Shown piece after piece: positions 45,916 through 59,451 of a stretch of 64,000 bases of DNA. The number at the start of each line of letters is the position of its first letter. Within the stretch, counting starts at the first letter, position 1. The translations under genes and the position numbers were made by a program. The notes under the pieces were generated by a model. That model saw only the letters and a list, made by a program, of their open reading frames with translations. It was not told where the DNA came from and did no database searches. Location: NCBI GenBank assembly GCA_009741485.1, contig CM019214.1, forward strand, positions 24,512,329 through 24,576,328, in the 5' to 3' direction. The DNA is from Malurus cyaneus samueli (taxonomy: Eukaryota; Chordata; Aves; Passeriformes; Maluridae).

Positions 45916-48900
45916 AGTGCCTCTGAGCTTTGGGAAGGATAACTTCATCTTTTTAAGTCCAAACCCCACTGCCAGGCTGCTTGGGAAGGCAAAAGCTTTG
46001 CCCAAAGCTGTGAGTTAGTGAGATGCACCAGCAGGAACTCTGTGACCCACAGCACTGCAGAGACACAGAAGGCCATTGCAGGCCAGAGATCTCCTCCAGG
46101 GAGTTGAGACAGCTGACTGGCACCCATCCCCTCTGTTTCCAGACAGAATTTTATGAGCAAAAGGACATAATTTTTGCCACTGGCAAAACTGATGGAGGGG
46201 GCAGGTCTTATTCTTGCCTCTCAGAGATGTAGGCTTCAGTCAATCACTCAGCGAGAAAGCACTTCCAAGAAAAGATCTCTCAAGCTTGAAGCTGTCCCAC
46301 TTCACATGTAATCAGTAAATATTAATTAGACAAGGAAGAGAGGTAAAAATAACCCCCTCACCATGGAGATTTTTTATGAAATTTACAGATAATTTTTTTT
46401 AAGCCTCTTTCTTCTCACCAAATAAATGTCAAATTCTCTGTGATGACAAGAAGCTATTCTCCTCTTCATGGTCCATCTCAAGGCAGGAATGAATTTGATT
46501 CCCTCAGACTGTCAGAGGATGAATTGAATGCAGATCTGCAGTATTTATGGGGCAGTCTTCAAAAAGTGACCTTTTCCACCCCATAGCTAGAAGGCAACAA
46601 TAGAGATCTCCTCCTGTCCAAAGCAATTGCTCAAAAGCTTTGCAAGCTCAAGTCTCTTGTCTGGAAAAACAGGGAAAAAAAGTGGGGGAGCAGAGGGGAG
46701 GACCAGCTGTAACCAGTGCTGCTGTTGCTTCTAAAAAGTCTTGTGAAGGGATCTTACACATGGATTTCAGCTTGTGAGTTCCTAACAGGTTGCCTGCTGG
46801 GAGGATTTCTTTGCTCTGTGAGTATTTGAGGAGAGTACTTGGTAAGTTCTTGTCCTAGTCCTGGCCAAGGGCTTCTTCCTCAGCTGGTGAGCTCTGCATT
46901 TACAAAGAAACATGGATTCCACCTGAACTGACTTTTCTTCCTCTGTGAGAAGTAAATGAAATACTAAAGACCTCATTTTTCCCAAATGCAATTCCTTTTG
47001 TAGAGGCATGGATCAAGACATAGCTCACAATTCACACAACATCACAAATGCTCAAAGTATCTTTGTGCCGACCTAATTGTCAAGTCTGATTTGGAGGATA
47101 AACTCAGAAACGTACAGAATGATTTTTCATGAACTTTTTAATCTGGTCACCTTTGTTAAACTGGCATTAACTTCCTGGTTAGCAAGATCAACCGGATCTT
47201 GGTAGAAATAAAAAAAAAACAGACATCCATGGCTTTGTCAAGTCATGCTGGAGAAATAGCAAAGGACAAGAACAGGGCAGCTGAGTCTGAAGCCAGGGAA
47301 TGCAGAGAACCCTGGATTTTCTAAACCTTAGAAGTACATTAGGATATTTTCAGTCACGTGCTGTAGTTCAGCAATCCTATCTGTGGCTGGAGTTCAAGTT
47401 CTTTTGCAGTAAAAAGATATGAAAGAGGTAGCAAAGAAGGTGCTTGAATTTAAAGAAGGTTTTGAATAAAGTTGACTGAGAGAACAAGAGATAATTGAGC
47501 TGAACTTTGAAAATGGGTTTATTTAATTTAATATCAGTCGGGATCTATTGTTTTCCCCCCCTCCCTCATTTATCACCAGGATCATTTGAATGAGGTTTAC
47601 CAGGGACTTACCAGGGGTTTCCTTTGAGCAGCCCATGGTGCTGCATTCCCAGTGGGATGTGCACGTGTTTGGCTCCCAGATGATGGAGAAGAGCAGTGGC
47701 AGTGTCTGTGGAGCCATCCACCTCTCTGCTGCCGGCAGACAGATCCTTTATGACATTATAATTATTTCTGAGTAATTAACATCGTACCCCAGACACAAAG
47801 GGAGACACCAGGGAGAAGAGCAAGCCTACCTTATGAAGCTGGGTTTTTAGAAGTATTTTCGGCTTCTGGAATCTTTAGGATTTTCCTGTGGGGGTAGGGA
47901 TCCCTGCATGGGAATTTAAGTCTGGTGACAACTCTGTTTTTCTCTTTTCTCAAGGAAGAGGCTGGGAACCTGTTTATGGGCCTTAGATGGTCTGTTCATT
48001 TTAATCTGATTCTAATTTGTTTCTTTGAAGAAATAGACCAAAATCCACGTGTTGATCTTGACCTAGTGGTCAGGGTTTAGTCTTTGGTCAGTGAAATCAC
48101 TGATTGGGGTGAGTGGGAGTAGAGCTTGCATGATGTTTCTATGCAAAATTTCTGTCATAACAGATGTACACAAAATTACTATATATGAGTATTTCCTTAA
48201 AAATATTATGCAGCAACAGAAAACACACAACCAGAAAACACAAATCATTCTATGTTTTCCTCTTCTGAGACAAAACGTGACAATAACTCTTGAAACATTT
48301 GCTTGGTTAAAGAGAAACGTGCCTCTCAGCAAGAGGGTTTCACTACCCAGTGTCATAGTTCAGGTGTTGCTGGTGAGAGTGGGGATGATAGAAGGGTCTT
48401 CAACCCCCTCTGTAGTCAGACAACAGAGTTCATTACTCCAAAAGTCTAAATGTCTTTGGATTTTCAGGCTTGCAGCTGCAGAAGCCTTGTTGTTGTTGGT
48501 CTTGGAGCAGACCAGCCCATTTGGTGCACAGACCCTATGGTCAGCATGAACTTCAATCACTTACAGGAAAAAACTACAGCTGAGATTTGAGGTTTACCAA
48601 GAGCTTTGACAGGATCCCACAGCAAAGCCTGTTGGGCTCAAAGGCAGGATTTTTGCTACTCCTTGGTGTGATATTGATCACAGGGAAGCACCTCACTTGG
48701 GGCCCTTCCTTCTAAGTCACGACATTCCAAATAGGGTAGAGATGTGTACAATATCCATGGGGAGCACCCCATGGGTAACCCCACAGGTTCCAGGCTAATC
48801 CCACTGCAACCCACACCACAGCTCTGGACAGCCACTGTGACACCGTGTCCTATGGACATGTGGGAGGATTCCTTGGTCTGGAGAGAGCCCAGAAGGATTT

Positions 48901-49999
48901 CACTTCTCAGTACTTCAAACAATAATGGCACTCATTGCCAACAAAGCAAAGGCTGTGCATGCTCCAGAATGCTAATGGATGTCAGCACTGGAGACAGTCA
49001 AATGCTCCTTTCATTGGCTCAGGAAAAATAAATGTGAAAATATTTTTGAACTTTTTATCCTAAATTGCCACAGACGGAGGCAAAAATTTTGCCATTTGTT
49101 TTTGTGTGGGTAGACTTCTGCAAATGTCAGGCAATGAGGAGGTTTCTGCACATATGAGAGCTGGATGAGATGACTCAGGAGGTCACAACTTCCAGTCCTG
49201 TAGGACTTCAAACCAGGCTCTACTTTCCTGTACAGGGAGCAGCTCTTCTAACCAAGGAGGCTGTTCACAGTACAGGAGTTTAAACACGGGTGTAAACTTC
49301 TGCATGACCAGGTCTGAAGTTACTGTCTGTGTAATGTGGCTGCACATTATAATTAGGAATTGTTAAGAAAAGGGCTTAGAGATACAATCACAGCTCTAAC
49401 ACCAAGGATTATGCAACAAAATAGAGACAAAAGGGGAATTATTTTTCTTTTTATTATATTTCTCAGTGCAAGAATTATGAAAGGACTCTACATGCACTTT
49501 TTCATCTTTTTCCCACAGTCATTTACAATAATCTCTTGGAAGAATCAAACTAAAACTTCAGTCCTTACAGGAAAAATCTGCGGACTCATGCATTTGTTTT
49601 GTTATGTACAGTTGTTCATGTGGGCTCAAGACAGTACCACGAAATGAGGTTTACATCGGACTTTTGAAAAGTCAAAGCTGGCTTGGGGACACTGCACACA
49701 AAATAGTTAAGATGGTTTCACAAAGCGCATCCCTAAAGCAGGTACTGAGATGCTAAATCCAGCAGTTACAGTGAGTCCTCTACATCAGACTCGAGTGATT
49801 TTAGAATCACCCAGGAGAAAAAAACAAGCATGTTTTTCCAATATGGGTCAGAAACACTAATTAGCTGGGATTGTTCCTCATGATCAGTAACTCAGCAGTT
49901 CTCCTTCTGCCTCTGTTAGAGAACTGAGTTGAAGAGTGGATGCATTAAAATAGCAACAAACAACATCCAAATTCTAAACACCAGTCAGGCTTAAATTTA
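45916..49999. other. intergenic, no gene seen
   Basis: No exon, repeat family or structured element recognised. Scattered short frames on both strands. Confidence 0.65.
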
Positions 50000-50315
50000 T
50001 CTCCCGTAGTGCTTCCTTGTGACAGTGGCGATGACAGCGTCGATTAGATAGGGCTGGCACTTCACACCGTGTGTCACTCCTCATTATCTGATGAGAGTCC
50101 CTGCAAGAGGCAGGTGCTGGGGAATGAAAGATTAGGTGCAGCTCGTGTAAGCAGGCTAAATCCCTCACTACCTCCACCGAGCGATAACAAAATGTAAGCG
50201 GCTTTCTCCTTTCCACAAATTCTTCTGCACTTTTTCCGTGCTCGTGAGTCCGTGGGTGTAATTACCCCAACCGTGCCTCAAAAACCGCATGGCACAAACC
50301 AGCGTTTCCAGGGTG
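50000..50315. promoter_or_regulatory. CpG-enriched patch, weak regulatory candidate
   Basis: About 15 CpG sites in some 315 bases at moderate GC, well above the surrounding density. It contains a TAATTA core within GGTGTAATTACCCC. This may be a distal regulatory element. No coding content recognised. Confidence 0.3.
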
Positions 50316-53300
50316 AGGCTGGTTCTGGACTGCAGACCTGTATTCCAGATAATTTCTGTTCTCCCAAGGGTACGTACAGTCCTAATCATGCAGCCTTAAG
50401 TCAACCTGCAGAAATGCCCCTCCCTCCCTCCTTCGTCCCTCCCTTCTGTGCAGATGTTTAAGCGTTTCTTCCTCAGTTTCAGCAGATCCTCTTTAATTCT
50501 ACTAATGGCTCTTTCACTCTTCAAAAGTAAGCAAACAAATTTTGCAAGTGAATGAACATAATGAAAAAAGCAAGGTGTGAGGCTTGGAGACATAGGCTGG
50601 ATTTTGACGCTGCATTTTTTTAATACTTCCTAGTGTGCTAATCAATCTTTCGCAGCGTGGCTATTACAAATGAAGTTCCAGTAATGAGATCTAATAAAGT
50701 TCATGGAAAAAAAAGACAGTCATCTTTCAGTCCCAATTACTGATAAGAACTACTTGGGCTTTTTGTACACTTTGGGAAACAAATCACTCCTCAGATTTGG
50801 AATGAGAACTCTGGTGTTTTGGGAGAGAGCCAGGTCATGCTGTGTAAGACTCAGACATCTGGATATGGGAAGGGATTAGTGTATGCTAGACATAGGAAAG
50901 AACATACGTAGCTTGCTTTGGGCAGGAACCAGCTTTCACTTCCTACCTTCTTGGGGTGCCCCAAATAGAGGCTGTCTGCAAACGCCTCTTCTACAGAGAC
51001 ACGTGGGAAGCCATGAAGGTGGCAACTGGAGTCCATGCATCAGAAATTACAGACCACTGGGAACTGAATGGGCAAACCTGAAACATTCTGTCCTTGCCAG
51101 CAGCCACAGGTGCAGGTTACAGCTGGTGAAATGGAAAGTGTGATGAGAGGGAGTGTTTCACTGGAGGGCTGGGACCTTAAAGACGAAGAGGAGCCGAAAA
51201 TACTTCAGTCAAACAAAACAGCCTAAAGGCAGCGAGGGAGAAGTGTGGTGGTGTGTGGGGAAGGTAAAGAACAGCGCTCTGGTGGTGGCCAGCAGCATTC
51301 AGAGCCACTGGGCAGGCCGCACCTGTGGGCACCCCTGCTCTGTCCTGCCTACACAGTCCCACACTACTGACCACACGGTTTAATCATGGCTGGGTGAAGC
51401 ACTGGAAGATGCCCCATGGAAGGCTCCTGCTGATGGGAGCTGAACCCCAAGCTTGTTGTGACATTTTTGTCATACCAAATGTAGATCTGTAAAACCCACA
51501 TGGCTGCTGCTTGGAAAATGGTCCCTGCAGCTCACTGGTGTGACCCTGTGGTGCCAGGCAGAAGTTTAGCTGCCTGGTTGAAATGCCTGTTGAAGCATGT
51601 CAGCCTTCCCAGGAGCTCAGATGTGCCAAGTCTCCTTTCTGAGACTGAAACCCAGCCAGGGGCTCCTGTTCTCTGCTGGAGTTCTGGATATTTGGCTGAA
51701 AGATAAAAGGATGCTCCTGTTTTACACAGTGGAGAGGTAAATAACTACACTTGATACGATGTTATGCCTGAGCCATGATTTGGGAAAGGGATTTTTCCAT
51801 ATCGCTCTGAGTCACATCGTGCCCTACTTAGTGGGCTCAGAGGAGCATCTTCCCCTTCCCAGCAAGAGACCACGGCCTTGTGCTCACTGGGAGGCAGGCA
51901 GGAATTGGCAACAGCTGATGCAAACATTTCCCAGACTTCAGGGAACAACATTTAGTCATACAAAAATCCCGGGGTTGGTTCCTTCATACTTAAACCTCTG
52001 CCCTCTACAGTTGAAAAGTTAATCTGGGAAAAATGGCTGGATGACAAAGCAAGGAAAATATGGTAAAATGCTTCTCATTTTATTTTTAACAACTGATGTC
52101 ACTGTTGGGTGAAGTAATACTGGACATAACCCTTATTTAGTACTCTACCATTTGATGCTCGTGGTTACAGAACATGTGTTTCTGTGTACTGAAGATGAAA
52201 ATAGGGAAAAAAATCTGCTGCTGACAGCCTGCTCAGGAATGGGACTTGAGCAAGAAGAATGCATCAAGTGAAAGACATGTTTTTATAGGTGGCAATTTCT
52301 TTTTTTTTTTCTTGCATTGAAATCCAGTCATTTCTGCTTTGTGCATCATTGCTTTTCTGTGTGATAATTGTAACCATGCTGAGTATTTTTAGCGTTGTGC
52401 TAATTGCATCTGACACACAAAAAGAATATTTCTTGTTTGGCATTTATTAAATGTCATTGGTTTTCCAGTCTTGCAATCTGACCCATCAGCTGAGCACCTC
52501 TGAGCTCCTCTGAACTCTTGCAAGGTATCAGGCCAATCACTGCAACCTTCTCAAGACAGGAATCTGCCTCTTCTGCATGTGCAACCACTGCGTTACCAAA
52601 ATAATCCAAGTCTTTGGAATCCATGTTGGGCTAGGCTCATGAGAAGAGAGGAGCCACTCCTGCACTCAGGCGTACGTGTTACTGATCAAGTTGAAAACTG
52701 ACTCCTGAAACAATCCCTGAAACAGGGAAATATTACTGCTCCACTTTCCTAAAATATCACCTGCAAGTAGGTAGGTTCTTCTGATGACACGATGGGAAGT
52801 CTTGTCTACAAAGAACATTCAGCACCACTGTACAAAGCAGACTGGCAAGAAGGCATACAAACATGCCAATGCACAAATCAGCAGGTAAAGCCCCTTTTCT
52901 ACTGTAAAGAGGTGGAATAGGCAGATATTCACTACTCAGACCTTATTTCACTGCCATGACCCTGCAGGTAAATGTTTTTCAAGGATAAGTAATGGAGATG
53001 TTCAAAAGCCAGAATATGGGAAAGGTAATGATGGTTTTGTCTACATAGGAAGCTAAGTCTTCTCTCCAGGTATGAAAACATGTCAAATAAATGCACATTT
53101 GGCTACTCACAGTTTGAAATCTTTCTGCTGCTCCAGTGATGCATTGGTTAGAAAAAAACATCCAAGTCTTGTGCACAAGTCACAAAGCATTCACATGAAA
53201 GTCATTTTTAGAATAAAAAGTATGGATACACAGAATCTCTATCCCACAAACAGATGTTTGGGATCTTAAACAATGAGCTGTGGCTCAGCATTCATTCTCA

Positions 53301-56300
53301 TTACATGAGCATGGAAATCCCAGAGGAACTGGGAACTGGCAGTCGCCATAAGCTTTGTGGCATGTCCAGTGGAGGCGGAGAGTCTGTGAGTTTCTAGTGG
53401 CCTCTCACAAAGCTGTGGAAGAGAAAAACAAAATCTAATGCATACAAGAGAGCGGTGGAGAGAGTGCATTTTACAGAAATTTTCTAAAAAGGTCCTCAAG
53501 ACTAATTGTATGGAGTGGTTAGAAAAGTGTAACAGCCTTTAAGATACACTCACCACTTCGCAGAGAGGAATGAGTATGAATTGGTTAAATCCAGTGTAGT
53601 GCTCTGTCATTCAGTTGAGTAAAACCCAGCTTTAGCCCTAGCTCACTGTATACTGTGCACAGGATGCCCATGGAATAGACTATGTATCACTTTATGTGCG
53701 TAGAAACTGGAAGCTGGATGAAGAACTGAAAGATATGGCCACAGGTATGGGGTTCTCTGCTTAGCAGAGATAGCCCAGCCCAATACATGTTTGGTTGGCC
53801 CCAGAACAGCAAGAATTTGGATGTTTTCTCAAAGTAAATTTCAATGCATCAGTCAGGCTGAGACTGGTTACATATCTGGCCTTTTCTTTATTCTGTCCTT
53901 CATTTTAGAGCTGACAAACACAAAGGACTCCTCTGTGTCCTTTGCAGGGCTGTGACATGAGAACCATCTTCAAACCTTCCTTGCCATCTGAGGGGGAGGT
54001 GAGGGAATGAAGGGATGGATAACATCATTGGTGTATGAGTGAGAAAGCAGCTGGAGATTGCTGTGCTCAGGGTTGGTTCAAAGTGCTTACTGAAAATTAC
54101 CATGCTGTGTTCAGCTGATGGCAGCGTTGCTGAACCCAGGAGGGTGACATCCCGTGGAAGGAACATGCCAACCTGACCCATGAGTGGCAGTGCTCTCTGT
54201 CTTACCCAGCTTGCTTTCCCTCATGGCCAAGGGGCTTTCACAGCCACCAGCTGTTTGTTTATCTTGGGGCTTCTAATTGTTGTGGTAATATTTTAAATTT
54301 GCATTCCAAAACTTGCTTAGTCCTAACCTACTCAATTGTCTAGACAGCCTACACTGGAGGAGAGAAATTATCCATGCTATCAAAACTGCAGCCTGGATTC
54401 CTGGATTTCTTTTTTTTTTTTTAGAACCAGGCAAACACAAAGTACTTGTCCTACTTTCTAGTCAGTAAGCTGAAATTCAGCATGTTTAATTATAAATCAA
54501 ATAATTGACTACAAAGCTATTGTGGTATGGCCTTCCATGCTGTTGATGGTTTTAATTGCAAACTGTTACATGATGTGCTTCAGTAACAAAGAATGAGCCC
54601 TGAAGTAGCAGAGGAAATGTCCTACTTTGACTCTATTTTTACAGTCAGGATGCCGGAAATTTTCTGGTGTGTCACTCTTCTCCACGATGGACCTGGACGA
54701 GAGAACTGTAGGTCACACAAGAGGATAGTGGGGCCATGCTGTGGTCACAGGGACAGCCCAGGAGCTCGCTGCAGATGTTCCTGCTGCCCCTCTCCAGGAC
54801 CCACTCTCACACACAACACAGAACAGGACATAACTCTGAGCAACTTCTTCTAACTGGACCTCCTAAAGCCCCGTCCACACTGATTTTTGGGGAGCCTTTA
54901 TGGTGTGGAAAGTTCTTCAAAAAGCAGACAGTATGAATGTTTTCACTGAATTGTATCTTCAGTGGTGTGAGACACAATTTTAGGTTCTTATGCATAGCTG
55001 TAGCAGGCAACAGCACCTCTGTCAGCTCCTCCAGAGGTCCTTTCTGCTCATTTCTGCTCACCTCATCCATGTATTTCCACCCTCCTCCAGGGGTGGAAAG
55101 TATTGCACCCCACCAGGCTGCAATGTATTATCTGGACAAAGGTTTGGAGAAGGTTCTTGTATGGTATCTTGAGAACATTGAAGTGAGAAAGACAAACGAG
55201 ACTTTCTCTCAGCAGATTAACATGAACTAGGAATAATCCTCACTTGCACTGGAGCCAGGACCCACCTGGCTCAACTTGTGCTCAATTTGGGGCAATGAGT
55301 GCTGATGAGGAAGGGTCATCAGTCCTCCAGTGCCTCAGCAGGATGAGGAGGTTGAGAGGAAAAAGGGAGGTGCTTGCTCGGGCAAAAACCTCTCAGAAGT
55401 AAAAGGCAGTGCTGGTGGCAGGTGTTTTTTAAAAATGAGAACAGGCCCAATTTCAACATATCAGGAGAAGTGAGGAGGGGAGAAAAGTTGTGTATTGTGC
55501 AGCCAGAGAGGCACAGGACTTGCTAACAGGAGAGAGAAACTGGAAATCTCTTAGGTTTTTCTTGCTTCCTGTCCACAACTCTGCTCATCCCTGTGAATCT
55601 ATACCTGGATGGAAGGCCTTCTCAGAAGCAGCTGCAGACTTATTTTCTTTTTCTGTTCCTTTTCATTTCCAGTGGGATGGGAAAGAAAATCAGAAAAAAA
55701 TAATAGTAATGGGAAAAAATAAAGAAAAAAGAGAGAAATAAAACCCTGATGCACAATACAATTGCTCACCACCCGCTGACTCGTGCTCAGCCCATCCCTG
55801 AGTAGCAATCAGTCCTTTCTGGATAACTCCTTAGAACAGAAGCCTTTAAAGCTGCCACCAAGATGGACTGAAAAACACTGTCTCCTTCACCCATGGACAG
55901 GAAAATCTGGAGCCTTCCTTTGTTGAATGCTAAGACTGAGCAGAGCCAATTACCTGTGGTGACAAATAGTGTTACAGCGAGGCTTTGGGCAGAATAAATA
56001 TAAAATCCTCCAAGTCAGCTACGACATATTTCAGGCATATTTAATCATTGAAGCTGAATATCCCCAGCTGTGTTAAACTGTTAAGCTGTTGAGTTTCCGT
56101 TTGCAAACCACTAACAAAGAGTAAGCTAAAATAGTCTTGCTGTGCCTGCTCTCGCCTAGCATTGCTGAGGAAAATGAAACTTAAAACCCAGATCATTTCA
56201 TATTTCTTGGAAAAACACCCAAGCCTTTTATGTTGGTGATACGTTCCAGTACCTTCCTGCTAGAGAAGTTTTTTGTTTAGCAGTGTCTATAATGTGAATC

Positions 56301-59300
56301 CTTCAGCAGGGACAAGGGAGCTTCTGCTTTATTGTATTACAGTCTCTTTGACCTTACCCTGCTGGGGTACTGATGTGGCCGTGCTGAACAGACCTCCGTG
56401 CTCAAAGAATGGTTTTGGTCCTGCATTTCTTTAAACAAGGACAGAGATCTCTTTTCCTTTCTCTTACATGCAACAGCAGTTTCTAGGCAGTATTGACTTA
56501 AAATCCTCTATTTTTATACGACTAACTATAGCAGCTAATCATTTATAAAGCTAAATGGTTGACATTATTGTGAGAACTTGAAGTTCAATCTCCATTGTTT
56601 TTAACTGAACTGCAGCATATGCATGCATGAAGACAAAAGCCCCAGACTGTGTAAAAGGGCAATCAACAGGCCCAAACAACAGACAAATCTGTGATTTAAG
56701 GCTAATATAGACAAGTACAAATCTCCCTGAGCTTTTGTGTTATTTTGGGGTGAAGTGTTCGTGGGGGAGAGCTGGTTTTCCCTCTTTCACCTGCTGAATC
56801 AAGAGCCATGTGTGGAGAAGTTTGATCCAGAAAAGCTGTGGGTTTTTCTTTTCCAGACATTTCTCTGAAGCCCCGAGAGCAAGTGACACTGGCCACTGTG
56901 TTGTGTGAAGAGCTATTGCTGTGATCTGTATAGATAATTACCATAACCTTTCTTTATTAATCTCTGATTAAAATCCTAAGTAATTTATATGCAAATTAAC
57001 TGCTTTGATTATGATCCTGACAAACGGCCAGGCTGGTCCTTAGCATGGCAGAGCTTGCCCTTGGTAGCTATGCTGCTCTTGGGCCATCAATACCCCAGAA
57101 AATTTTGATGAAAACTCCTCAGCTGCATCCTAAACTCCCACAAGATGCAAAATAAACCCTAGCCAGTAAGTGGTAGGAGGGACCCAACAGCTGCCTGGCT
57201 GGGAGAGCTGGGTGAAACCTCTCTCTTTCCCTCTTGACCCAAAAACCCCATGCATTACCAGCATAATGTTTGAGGGGCTGCAGACCTGGCCAAGAGTGCA
57301 GGATGGTTTCTGAAGGATGCTCTTTGCACAGTGACAAGACAGGAAGTTAATGGCAATTTTCTTTTTGTTACAAACTTCTGCAGGGTAAGTTACCTCTTTG
57401 GCAATTTTCTCAGCCATGAAAATGAGTGGGTAGCTCAGCTCAGAGAAAAATACACAGATAGAGCCTCATGAAGGCAAAAGAAGTGATTTGCTTATTTTTT
57501 CCATATTTGTGGATAATGAGGTTAAGGTCAGCTATTGATGAGATGGATTTTGTTTTGACAACTGAAGACACTAATACTCATCTATATTTTTCAGAGTAAA
57601 AAATGGTTTTGAATGACAGATTATATCTTTCCAACCCTTCCTGGTGACAGCTGGAGAGAGATGATTCTAGAGATTGAGGCAAGCCTGTGATGGTTGTTGC
57701 CATCTTTGTGCAATGCCTGAAGATTATCAAAAGGCATTAATTCCTATTAATATCTGTAAGGAGACTACACCATCTCAATGTATCCCAACAACAGAGTAAT
57801 GAACCACTGGTTCTCAGTCTCTGCAAAACCTCTTCCTCCTCATCTCCAAGGTGCTCCTTGAGCCTCGAGCTGATGTGTCAGTGGCTCAGGATACGTCACC
57901 AACCTAAACGAGCTTGCTGGGTTCTATCAGAGCCTAAAGATTCATTGGCTTTTAAGAGCACAGCTCACTAATGGAAGTGCACAGGAGTTCATGGCTGTGC
58001 TTTGGATAATAAATTTTCCATCAAAATAGGGGTTTATCATTCTCTCTGAGGCCAGACAGAATTGGGTTTTGACTGTAGCACCTTCAGGTGTGAAAAAATT
58101 ACTTGACTAGTTTTCCAAGGCCTTTTCCAAGGCCATCTAATAAAAGATGTTTCCCTTCCCACAAACTTCAAAACCTTACAACTAATAATCTTATTAAGGG
58201 CTTGTTTGTTTTGCTGTTTAATGTATTAATTTTTTTAAGAGGAAAACTTTACTGCATTTTAAAATGAGAGCATAATGGTATGAAGTAGCATCCAGAAACA
58301 CAAACTTCACCAAATCACGTCGGAAAAAAACCCACATTAAATCTTGTAGTAGACGGGCTTGGCTATTCAAAAATTCTTTCATATACTGGAGTGTTTTCCC
58401 TGAAAACCCCCTGCTGGGCCCTTAAAAGCAAATCTACAGAATTTCTGAGTGTTTGAACTTGCTCCAAATTGTGCTATTGAGATAAAAATGCTTGAAAAAA
58501 TAAAACCACTACTATTCTATCTTATGCTGATAATATGATCTAATTTGATTGCTGTTTTTTGCCACTGACTGCATAAAGTGAATTAGACTGTCTAAAAGGG
58601 ACATGAAAATTGATCACTGGAAACAACTGAAGCAGGTAGTCCTTAAGGAATCTCTGAATTCCCTAGGCACTGGGAAGGACACACAGCAGTACTCTGTGAG
58701 GGCTGAGCTGGTGAATAGAAACATCCCCTTTTTTTCCCTTTTCCCCCCCACATGGGCACTGAACTGGGAAGTTCTGCTTAAAACTGCAACCCGAAACTTG
58801 AGAATAGCTTGGGAAGACTGTTTTCAGAGCTGAGCTGCTTGATTTCCATCCGTTACCAAGGCCAGAGCTGTTCCTGGGAGCTACATGGCTGTTGAAGTTA
58901 CACTGAATAAATATTTCAAAAATATTTTACGTGGAAATATATGAGAAAATGTACCTTCTCTTCTAAGATGTTTGCCAGTGTATTAAACACTTTCCAGTGT
59001 CTCAGGAAAGCCCAGCAAGCACACACAGCTCAGTGCATGTAGTTTGTCAAAGTCTGATGAACTCTTTAGTGGAAGTTCTCTGTGGCTTTGTGGGGATTAG
59101 GCTAGCAACCACATTTGTGCTTCAGGCTGAAATGAATCAGTCTCCACAGGCAGCCTGACTACCAGAGTGTTTTCCTGTCAAAATCTGTCTCAAAAGTAAT
59201 TTGTTATCTGTTGCCTTCTTTCCACTCACCCCCCTCTCCCATGTCCACGTGTGTGCCTTTGGTACACCTATCCAGGTCTTTCAGGCATTTCACAAAGTTG

Positions 59301-59408
59301 AGAAGCAGAAGACCACCTGGCAGGAAAAATATTTCCTATGGGGACTTCTCACAACTGGACAAGCCCCCTCCTGTCAATTCTGGTCTGCACTGCTCTACCA
59401 GCCCCCAG
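50316..59408. other. intergenic, no gene seen
   Basis: No supportable exon. Items noted: a homeodomain-site-dense AT-rich stretch at 56935-57015 and a 12-bp perfect tandem pair at 58111-58134. Confidence 0.65.
58111..58134. repeat. 12-bp unit, two perfect tandem copies
   Basis: TTTTCCAAGGCC occurs twice head to tail. A small recent tandem duplication. Confidence 0.9.

Positions 59409-59448
<40 letters not shown>
59409..59448. repeat. poly(A) run, 40 bases
   Basis: Uninterrupted A run. It creates poly-lysine frames in all three forward registers (59201-59541), which are not genes. It could be the tail of a retroposed sequence on the + strand, but I see no target-site duplication and the upstream 200 bases are not a repeat I recognise. 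Confidence 0.95.
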
Positions 59449-59451
<3 letters not shown>

